Source: Pseudomonadota bacterium (lineage in GTDB: Bacteria > Pseudomonadota > Gammaproteobacteria > Burkholderiales > Sulfuriferulaceae). Taken from it: 16,747 bases of DNA. The notes below the pieces were generated by a model. The model was given only the letters and a program-made list of their open reading frames with translations, searched no databases and was not told the origin of the DNA. Made by a program: the position numbers and the translations under genes. The DNA is taken from positions 1 to 16,747 of the forward strand of contig JAJYPZ010000002.1 in the NCBI GenBank assembly GCA_021794855.1, in the 5' to 3' direction. Shown here piece by piece: positions 1 through 5,587 of the stretch. How positions within the stretch are numbered: the stretch's first letter is position 1; each line of letters begins with the position of its first letter.

Positions 1-28
1 TTAATGCGCAGGGATAGTAAAAAACGGG

Positions 29-493
29 TTATTTACCGATAAGCGCTCGACCGCGCCGTAAAAATATGTCGGCAAGTTCGTCGTTGATCGTAAGCTTGAT
101 CAGTTTTCTGCATGCCAGCAAGGCATCTTCCAGCGCATCGGGAGTACCGTCCGCGTCTTCTATTTTTTTGATGACGCGGCCGGCATTGTTCCCCAGCAGT
201 TCTTTCGCCAGATTGGCCAGCTTGACTTTCAGCAACAACCCGGCGCCGCCGGTTTGACTGACTTCGCCCTGGATAGTCGAAATGTCGTCATGAATCAATT
301 CGAGGGCATACAGTTCCTTAAGCACTGCAACGACATCGCTGACCCAGAAAACCTTGCTGGCGATGTTGGCTACGGAAGTTTTGCCGTCCACCACGAGCAG
401 GGCTCTGCGATGGTTGGCGGATATTTCATGGCTATGGCTATGCGCGATTTCCTCGCCTTTGGCGGTTCGGAATAGAATTAAATCTGGACGCAT
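29..493 (-). CDS. Hypothetical protein with a winged-helix-like N-terminal part
   Basis: Unrecognised soluble protein of 154 residues, with no signal peptide or membrane segment. Residues about 27-72 (RRALLVVDGKTSVANIASKV, then an LKELYALELI helix) have the helix-turn-helix pattern and 'DGKTS' turn seen in small winged-helix domains that count as protein-interaction or DNA-binding modules. Residues about 95-150 form a second, charged helical part. The ATG start is preceded by a good ribosome site (GGAG about 8 bases upstream). It lies 13 bp after the stop of the membrane-protein gene at 507-806, so the two are probably co-transcribed. The function is unknown; a role as a cytoplasmic regulator paired with the membrane protein is only inference. 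Confidence 0.75.
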   Translation of the reverse strand: MRPDLILFRTAKGEEIAHSHSHEISANHRRALLVVDGKTSVANIASKVFWVSDVVAVLKELYALELIHDDISTIQGEVSQTGGAGLLLKVKLANLAKELLGNNAGRVIKKIEDADGTPDALEDALLACRKLIKLTINDELADIFLRRGRALIGK

Positions 494-506
494 GAATTAC
501 TCCGGC

Positions 507-806
507 TTATTCGGTGAGTTCACGAATAATATTAAAAATCAGACGGACGGTAACGACTACATAAATGGCCCCGAACAGGAAAATCAGCGACACTACCAAT
601 CGCAGAATGTCTTCAGGTAACTGGTCGAAGAAGGGCGTAGTCAAAAAACCTAACGTGAATAGTGTAACGAGAATAGTGAGAAAGTTCCACTGCTTGCCTA
701 CCATGCCGCCAGGGATACTGGATTTTAGCGAGAGCGCCAGATACAGGCAGTAAAACATGATCAGAATTGCTGAAAAATTAAGGATGGTAGAAAGATTAAG
801 GCCCAC
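507..806 (-). CDS. Small three-helix membrane protein, hypothetical
   Basis: Unrecognised protein of 99 residues, mostly hydrophobic. Three membrane helices are visible at about residues 7-27, 42-58 and 68-90, with a short charged tail (RELTE). The start is GTG, chosen because GGAG sits about 8 bases upstream and no in-frame ATG lies near it. It is the first gene of a probable two-gene unit with the soluble protein at 29-493. I cannot assign a function. Confidence 0.7.
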   Translation of the reverse strand: MGLNLSTILNFSAILIMFYCLYLALSLKSSIPGGMVGKQWNFLTILVTLFTLGFLTTPFFDQLPEDILRLVVSLIFLFGAIYVVVTVRLIFNIIRELTE

Positions 807-841
807 GGGATTCTCCAGTTTTATTTTATATTTAGAAGTTT

Positions 842-869
842 ATTCTACTACGTAATCATACTGTAGCAA
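842..869 (-). promoter_or_regulatory. Candidate sigma-70 promoter for the 507-806 gene
   Basis: On the minus strand, TTGCTA (864-869) is followed after 16 bp by TAGAAT (842-847), matching the -35 box at 4 of 6 and the -10 box at 5 of 6 positions. Transcription would begin near 835, about 30 bases before the GTG start. This is a visual match in an AT-rich stretch. The rest of the 807-1058 gap holds no gene that I can support. Confidence 0.4.
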
Positions 870-1058
870 AAATATAAATACTACCATATTTAATTTCAGA
901 GGTTTTTTGCAACAGGGCGAACGGCGTGCCGATGAGACGAAAAAAGCGGAAACGAAGTTTCGGCGCGGCCAAAAATCCGAGCGTATAAATAGTAAACAAG
1001 AGTTTTCGGCTTTTTAACGAAATCCGGGCAAATGCAGGAGTCGTGCAGGCCGCCCAGA

Positions 1059-2111
1059 CTAATTCAATTTTACTCCTAACGCGTGCCCCACATAAAAACT
1101 CGCTGCGCCGGCAGCGCCTCCGATCAGCAGCATTCTCAGTCCGCCGGTCAGCGCGTGCCGTCCCGTGAATAAACTGATGCTCGCTCCTACCAGAAACAAG
1201 GCGGCGGAGGTAATCGCCATCACCTCGTTCAGCGTATTCCGGCCCTGATCGAATAATAAGGGCAGCAACGGGATTCCTGCTCCTGCGCAAAAGGCCAGAA
1301 AGGAAGATAGAGCGGCACTCCAGGGAGAGTCCAGTTCGTTGGGGTTTAATCCGAGTTCTTCGCGAGCAAGAATATCGAGCGCTCGATCGGGGTCGGCGAT
1401 CAGTTTATCGGCAGCGCGCCGGGCTTCGTCTTCGTTCATCCCTTTTGCTACGTAAATTAGTGCTAATTCTGCGGCTTCTTCCTCGGGGTATTGCGCTAAT
1501 TCTTCCCGTTCCAGCTCGATTTGATGTTCGTACATTTCGCGCTGCGAGCGGACGGAGACATACTCGCCCGATGCCATGGAAAAGGCTCCCGCCAGCAGGC
1601 CGGCCAATCCGGCAATCAGGACTATCCGGTTATGACCGCCGGAGGTAGCTCCCGACATGCCCAGAATCAGGCTGGCATTGGAAATCAGGCCGTCATTGAT
1701 GCCGAATACCGCTGCACGCAAATTGAGATGGCCGTTTAATTGATGATGTTGTCCGATATCCTCGATATTGTCGGGAATGGGATGGTGGTCCGATTCGCCT
1801 CCGGTATAGACGCCCATGCCGCGAATTTTCATCGCCGACAATACGGGTTTGATTGTATTTATGCCCAGATAGCGCACCAGCAATCCGACCAGCTTGCTAC
1901 GCAAATCTGGCCGGTAGTGCAAAACAGGCGGGCTTGCGGATTTCTTCAATTCCGCTTCCCACAACATGGCCTGTTTAAGGGCTGCTTCCGCCAGTTCGGA
2001 AAATAAATGCTTGCGTATCGGATCGATTTCGCTGTCGGCAATAACACGATACAGATAGGCTGAACGTTTTTCTTCTCTCCAGCCTTCGTAGGCGTGGTGA
2101 TGGTGGGGCAT
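1059..2111 (-). CDS. CCC1/VIT1-family Fe/Mn transporter with N-terminal ferritin-like domain
   Basis: Predicted inner-membrane iron or manganese transporter of 350 residues. Residues about 8-100 form a helical ferritin/rubrerythrin-like domain with spaced glutamates (E13, E14, E28, E39, E42, E52) suited to binding a di-metal centre. The C-terminal part is the CCC1/VIT1 domain: FGINDGLISN at 136-145 is the family's first-helix signature, GAFSMASGEYVSVRSQ at 175-190 is the second, and an acidic cytoplasmic segment at about 190-255 corresponds to the metal-binding region of plant VIT1. Five membrane helices are visible (about 132-150, 163-182, 265-285, 296-314, 327-346). The N-terminus has four consecutive histidines. 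The architecture resembles the membrane-bound ferritin MbfA family, known as iron exporters; export of excess iron is inferred, not shown. AAGGA just upstream of ATG is the ribosome site. It follows yifB by 9 bp. Confidence 0.88.
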   Translation of the reverse strand: MPHHHHAYEGWREEKRSAYLYRVIADSEIDPIRKHLFSELAEAALKQAMLWEAELKKSASPPVLHYRPDLRSKLVGLLVRYLGINTIKPVLSAMKIRGMGVYTGGESDHHPIPDNIEDIGQHHQLNGHLNLRAAVFGINDGLISNASLILGMSGATSGGHNRIVLIAGLAGLLAGAFSMASGEYVSVRSQREMYEHQIELEREELAQYPEEEAAELALIYVAKGMNEDEARRAADKLIADPDRALDILAREELGLNPNELDSPWSAALSSFLAFCAGAGIPLLPLLFDQGRNTLNEVMAITSAALFLVGASISLFTGRHALTGGLRMLLIGGAAGAASFYVGHALGVKLN

Positions 2112-2120
2112 GTCGTTTCC

Positions 2121-3617
2121 TTATAATTGTGCCATGCGACGGTACTGGATCGCTTCGCTGAGATGCTGGTTGCCGATATCGGTGGCGCCAGCCAGGTCGG
2201 CGACAGTGCGGGCGATCTTTAGTATGCGGTGATAAGCCCGCGCGGATAGATTGAGCCGGTTTATAGCAGCTCGTAATAGTGCAGTGCCGTCCGGGTTTGG
2301 AGCGCAATAGTAGTCGGTTTCTTTGCTCGACAAAGCGTGATTGGGCTTGCCTTGTCGATGCAATTGCAGTTGGCGCGCAGCGGCCACGCGTTTTTGTATT
2401 TGCGCGCTTGTTTCACCGTCGGCAGGAGCGAGCAGTTCGTTCTGGCCGGGAGTCGGTACCTCGATCTGAATGTCGATGCGGTCGAGCAAGGGGCCCGATA
2501 ATTTGCCGCGGTATCGCGCAATCTGATCGGTAGTGCAGCGGCACTTCCCGGAAGGGTGACCCCGATAGCCGCATGGGCAGGGATTCATCGCGGCGATGAG
2601 TTGAAAACGGGCGGGAAAATCGACCTGGCGGCTGGCGCGCGAAATAGTGATTGTTCCGGATTCCATCGGCTCGCGCAAAACTTCCAGCACTGCACGCGGA
2701 AATTCCGGCAACTCGTCCAGAAATAAAATACCGTGATGCGCCAGCGAAATTTCTCCCGGACGCGGATTGCTGCCGCCGCCGACCATGGCTGCGGCGGAGG
2801 CCGTATGATGCGGGTTGCGGTAAGGGCGCCGGCGCCAAAACTCCGGACGGAAATTGCCATTTAAGGATAACAGGGCGGCAGATTCGATGGCTTCCTGTTC
2901 GTCCATTTCCGGCAGTATGCCCGGAAAGCGGCTTGCCAGCATCGATTTTCCGGTACCCGGAGGTCCTGCCATCAGTATCGAATGAGCGCCTGCAGCGGCG
3001 ACTTCGAGAGCGCGTTTGACAGCTGTTTGTCCTTTTACTTCGTTAAAATCGGGGTAAACTGTTCCGGGCGACGCAGGCTCGGTCGGCGCTTGTAACGACA
3101 GAAGTACCTTTCCTGTCAAGTGTGCGCATACTGCGAGCAGTGAGGTCGCCGGATAGATTTCGGAATGTTCCACCAAGGCCGCTTCAGCGCCGTTAGCCGC
3201 CGGCAGAATAAAGGCCCGGCCGCTTTGCGTCGCTCCCAATGTCATTGCCAGCGCTCCTCGTATCGGGCGCAATTCACCGGTTAATGCCAGTTCGCCGGCA
3301 AAATCGTATTTTGCCAGCGGCGGGATGGGTATCTGGCCGGAGGCGGCCAGTATTCCCAAAGCAATCGGCAAGTCATAACGGCCGGATTCCTTGGGTAAAT
3401 CGGCGGGAGCGAGATTGACGGTGATGCGACTGACGGGAAATTCGAAACGTGAATTCTGTATGGCGGCGCGTACCCGGTCGCGTGCTTCCTTTACTTCAGT
3501 TTCTGGTAAACCGACGAGGGTGAAACTCGGCAGGCCGTTGGCCAGATGCGCTTCGACCATAACTTCTGGTGCGTTCATGCCGGTTAGCGCACGGCTATGC
3601 AATACGGCAATCGCCAT
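2121..3617 (-). CDS. comM: YifB/ComM family AAA+ ATPase (Mg-chelatase-like)
   Basis: Full-length YifB/ComM protein of 498 residues. In Vibrio cholerae, ComM is a hexameric helicase that drives branch migration during integration of transforming DNA; the family is widespread and also occurs in species not known to be competent. Domains: N-terminal Lon-protease-like fold (ChlI) at about 20-140; AAA+ module from about 190, with Walker A GPPGTGKS at 218-225 and Walker B ILFLDE at 297-302; and a cysteine cluster C347, C349, C359, C361 typical of the family. The C-terminal helical domain (about 400-498) ends in YRRMAQL. The start is 4 bp after the ubiK stop, so the two genes are almost certainly co-transcribed. 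The name comM is by homology only; competence in this organism is not shown. Confidence 0.93.
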   Translation of the reverse strand: MAIAVLHSRALTGMNAPEVMVEAHLANGLPSFTLVGLPETEVKEARDRVRAAIQNSRFEFPVSRITVNLAPADLPKESGRYDLPIALGILAASGQIPIPPLAKYDFAGELALTGELRPIRGALAMTLGATQSGRAFILPAANGAEAALVEHSEIYPATSLLAVCAHLTGKVLLSLQAPTEPASPGTVYPDFNEVKGQTAVKRALEVAAAGAHSILMAGPPGTGKSMLASRFPGILPEMDEQEAIESAALLSLNGNFRPEFWRRRPYRNPHHTASAAAMVGGGSNPRPGEISLAHHGILFLDELPEFPRAVLEVLREPMESGTITISRASRQVDFPARFQLIAAMNPCPCGYRGHPSGKCRCTTDQIARYRGKLSGPLLDRIDIQIEVPTPGQNELLAPADGETSAQIQKRVAAARQLQLHRQGKPNHALSSKETDYYCAPNPDGTALLRAAINRLNLSARAYHRILKIARTVADLAGATDIGNQHLSEAIQYRRMAQL

Positions 3618-3621
3618 ATAC

Positions 3622-3876
3622 TCAGGCGAGAGGCGCAGACTTTATCAATTGTTCGAGTTCGGAGATGCGGGCTTCGAGCAGGATAAGCTGTTCCCGGGTT
3701 CGCAATAACACTTCCTGCTGTACGTCAAATTCTTCCCGGGTAACGATATCCATCTTTTGCAGTGCGCTTTGCAGTAATGCCCGCAAATTATGTTCCACAT
3801 CCTTAAGAGGGCCGTGATTAAACGTTTGGCTGATTTTGTCGCCCAGGTCGTCGATTAATTTTTGATTGAGCAGCAT
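3622..3876 (-). CDS. ubiK: Ubiquinone biosynthesis accessory factor UbiK (YqiC/BMFP family)
   Basis: Small protein of 84 residues matching the UbiK/YqiC family in length and layout: an N-terminal amphipathic helix (MLLNQKLIDDLGDKI), a central segment, and a C-terminal coiled coil at about 47-78 rich in Leu and Glu with the REEFDVQQEVL motif. In Escherichia coli and Salmonella, UbiK binds UbiJ and is needed for efficient aerobic ubiquinone synthesis. It is the first gene of the ubiK-yifB-VIT1 run, and its upstream region is shared with the divergent porin gene. The pairing with yifB is common in proteobacteria. Confidence 0.88.
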   Translation of the reverse strand: MLLNQKLIDDLGDKISQTFNHGPLKDVEHNLRALLQSALQKMDIVTREEFDVQQEVLLRTREQLILLEARISELEQLIKSAPLA

Positions 3877-3968
3877 GGCTGATCTCCGATACGATTAATA
3901 ATAAAAACAAAATCTCCGGCCGGCGCCATTCCATTAGGCGGACACATCCTGCCGGCGCGTTATTCGAA

Positions 3969-3998
3969 AATACTGATTGAATCAATTCTAACCGTCAA
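3969..3998 (-). promoter_or_regulatory. Weak candidate sigma-70 promoter for ubiK operon
   Basis: On the minus strand, TTGACG (3993-3998) is followed after 18 bp by AGTATT (3969-3974). The -35 box is a 5 of 6 match but the -10 box only 3 of 6. It would give a leader of about 85 bases before ubiK. No better match was seen in 3880-4060, so this is the best guess rather than a firm call. Confidence 0.25.
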
Positions 3999-4117
3999 AT
4001 CAAGCTTACGCTACCAGTTCAGCGATTAAATGTGCAAAGCGGACAGGACGTAATAAATTTGGCCGAATGGAGAGACAGCGGCAAATTATGACAAAAATAA
4101 TTATTATTTATAAAGAA

Positions 4118-4134
4118 TGCACATGTTTGGTGCG
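4118..4134 (+). promoter_or_regulatory. Upstream NtrC-type binding site
   Basis: TGCACATGTTTGGTGCG, a 17-bp imperfect palindrome that matches the NtrC consensus (TGCACCA-N3-TGGTGCA) at 11 of 14 arm positions. Its centre (4126) is 32 bp from the centre of the second site, three helical turns, as in the E. coli glnA enhancer. It would sit near -128 relative to the predicted sigma-54 start. Confidence 0.65.
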
Positions 4135-4149
4135 ATACATGGCTCTCTA

Positions 4150-4166
4150 TGCTTTAAAATGGTGCA
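4150..4166 (+). promoter_or_regulatory. Downstream NtrC-type binding site
   Basis: TGCTTTAAAATGGTGCA, a 17-bp site with a perfect right arm (TGGTGCA) and a left arm matching at 4 of 7. Its centre is near -96 from the predicted start, on the same helix face as the site at 4118-4134. Together the two form a tandem enhancer of the kind that NtrC hexamers use. Confidence 0.65.
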
Positions 4167-4227
4167 ATTGTATTACATCATCTCCCGGGTTGAAGGATAA
4201 ATGTTTGTTTAGCTGTTTTATTTTAGC

Positions 4228-4243
4228 TGGCACGGTTAATGCT
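4228..4243 (+). promoter_or_regulatory. Sigma-54 (RpoN) promoter of the porin gene
   Basis: TGGCACGGTTAATGCT matches the sigma-54 consensus (TGGCACG-N4-TTGCT) at all but one fixed position. The invariant GG (4229-4230) and GC (4241-4242) have the required 10-bp spacing. Transcription should start near 4254, giving a leader of about 37 bases before the porin ATG. The tandem NtrC-type sites 62-110 bp upstream point to nitrogen-limitation control. The stretch between the enhancer and promoter is AT-rich and could bend, but no clear IHF site was seen. Confidence 0.8.
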
Positions 4244-4290
4244 AAGAGTAGTTCGCACCGTTGCACTATTATTAATTAGGGAGTTTTAAT

Positions 4291-5538
4291 ATGTTTAAGT
4301 TCAATAAATCTGTTTTGGCTATGGCTCTGGCTTGCGTAACCGCTCCGGTACTGGCCGATGAAGCGCCGGGTACGGCACCGGCGCCTACGTCCGCCGCCGG
4401 TGCGGCAGTAGCAGCGCCAGCGACGACGCCCGACCTGTCGGCATTGCTGGCAGCGTCCAATATCGCCGTGACCGGCTATCTGGACGCGGGCTACACCAAT
4501 ATGGACAGTACCGGTTTATTTACCAACGGTTCGCCGTCTCGCGTATTCGACGCGCCCGGCGCCGCTGCCGGACACAATTTCGGCGCCTTCAACCTCAATC
4601 AGGCAGCGCTGACCGTGGCCATGCAACCCAAACAAGGCTTCGGCGGCCTGGTCAATATCACCGCCGGGCAGGATGCAAGTACGATTGCGTCCTGGGGCGA
4701 AGGCGCGGGCAGCCAGCATAACTTCGATCTGACCCAGGCGTTCGGCAGCTACGCCACCGGCCCCTTGACCGTCATCGCCGGTAAATTCGTCACGCTGGCC
4801 GGTGCCGAAGTCATCGCCAGCCCCTCCGACACTAATTACTCGCGCTCTATCCTGTTCGGTTATGCGATCCCCTTTACCCATACCGGCGTACGGGCGACTT
4901 ACGCCGTCAGCGACACCGTCAACCTGATCGCCGGTATCAATAACGGCTGGGATCAGGTGTCCAGCCTGAACGGCGACCAGACCGTGGAGCTCGGCTTTAC
5001 CGCTACCCCGGTCAAGATGCTGGCCTTGTCCGGCGTGTATTACGGCGGCAACGAACTGACCACCACGCCCTATCCGACCTCGCCCTATCCGTCCGCTATT
5101 CCGCCCGCAGTCACCACTGCCGGCGCCAACGGCATGCGCAATCTGTACGACTTCGTCGCCACGCTCACCGCCACCAGCCAGTTGTCCTTCGTCGTGAACT
5201 ACGATTACGGCAACCAGGCGAACGCTACCTTGCAGAACGGCGCGATCGGCACGGCGACCTGGGACGGCGTGGCCGGTTATGTGAATTATCAGTTCAACGA
5301 TCAGTGGCGTCTGTCGGCACGCGCGGAATACTTTAACGATCAGAACGGGTTTCGTACCGGCATAGCGCAAAAATGGAAAGAAGGCACGCTGACTCTTGCC
5401 TACATGCCGACCGCCCACGTAGAGTTGCGCGGCGAATTGCGTCAGGATCAATCCAATGTCGCTTCGTTCATGAACTCCTCCGGCGTCGGCAAGGACAGCC
5501 AGACCTCGGAAGGCCTCGAAGCGATCTACAAGTTCTAA
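4291..5538 (+). CDS. Outer-membrane beta-barrel porin (BBP2/OmpL-like)
   Basis: Predicted outer-membrane porin of 415 residues. Signal peptide at 1-22 (positively charged start, hydrophobic core, cleavage after PVLA). Residues about 23-50 are an Ala/Pro/Thr-rich linker, followed by GYLDAGYTNM and alternating-hydrophobicity strands. The pattern with FNLNQAALTV, DLTQAFGSYATGPLTVIAGK and AGINNGWDQ fits the BBP2/OmpL-like beta-barrel family, and the final residue is phenylalanine (AIYKF), as for Bam substrates. AGGGAG 7 bases before ATG is a strong ribosome site. Codon third positions are richer in C and G than in neighbouring genes, suggesting high expression. The sigma-54/NtrC promoter implies uptake of a nitrogen source (for example ammonium, amides, urea or nitrate); this is inference, and the substrate cannot be read from the sequence. 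Confidence 0.85.
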   Translation: MFKFNKSVLAMALACVTAPVLADEAPGTAPAPTSAAGAAVAAPATTPDLSALLAASNIAVTGYLDAGYTNMDSTGLFTNGSPSRVFDAPGAAAGHNFGAFNLNQAALTVAMQPKQGFGGLVNITAGQDASTIASWGEGAGSQHNFDLTQAFGSYATGPLTVIAGKFVTLAGAEVIASPSDTNYSRSILFGYAIPFTHTGVRATYAVSDTVNLIAGINNGWDQVSSLNGDQTVELGFTATPVKMLALSGVYYGGNELTTTPYPTSPYPSAIPPAVTTAGANGMRNLYDFVATLTATSQLSFVVNYDYGNQANATLQNGAIGTATWDGVAGYVNYQFNDQWRLSARAEYFNDQNGFRTGIAQKWKEGTLTLAYMPTAHVELRGELRQDQSNVASFMNSSGVGKDSQTSEGLEAIYKF

Positions 5539-5587
5539 ATACCGTACCGCTTTTTTGAGCTTATACTGCTCTTCATGAACGCGATAT

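Larger units (their letters stand above)
3877..4290. other. Divergent intergenic region, ubiK to porin
   Basis: This 414-bp gap holds the sigma-54 promoter and two NtrC-type sites for the porin, and a weak candidate promoter for ubiK. It is AT-rich from about 4085 to 4120 and from 4190 to 4230. A GC-rich patch near 3917-3960 contains GCCGGCGC and its near copies but no stable terminator. A possible 70-codon frame at 4067-4279 spans the promoter elements and has no ribosome site, so I do not call it a gene. Confidence 0.7.

Noticed and set aside
1..28. Stop-like TTA at the left edge suggesting a further gene
   Set aside because: A minus-strand frame ending there would overlap the supported gene at 29-493 with no coding signal of its own.
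949..961. Small palindrome GAAAC-GAA-GTTTC downstream of the VIT1-type gene
   Set aside because: The stem is only 5 bp and no T-run follows on the minus strand, so a terminator call is not supported.
856..1290. A 144-codon minus-strand frame overlapping the end of the VIT1-type gene
   Set aside because: It lies out of frame within a well-supported transporter gene and has an Arg-rich, domain-free product.
4067..4279. A 70-codon open frame upstream of the porin
   Set aside because: It spans the NtrC-type sites and the sigma-54 promoter, lacks a ribosome site, and its peptide resembles no known family.
5539..5587. Possible terminator or promoter between the porin and kdpD (T-run at 5551-5556, TATACT at 5562-5567)
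   Set aside because: No stable stem precedes the T-run and no -35 box is correctly spaced from TATACT.
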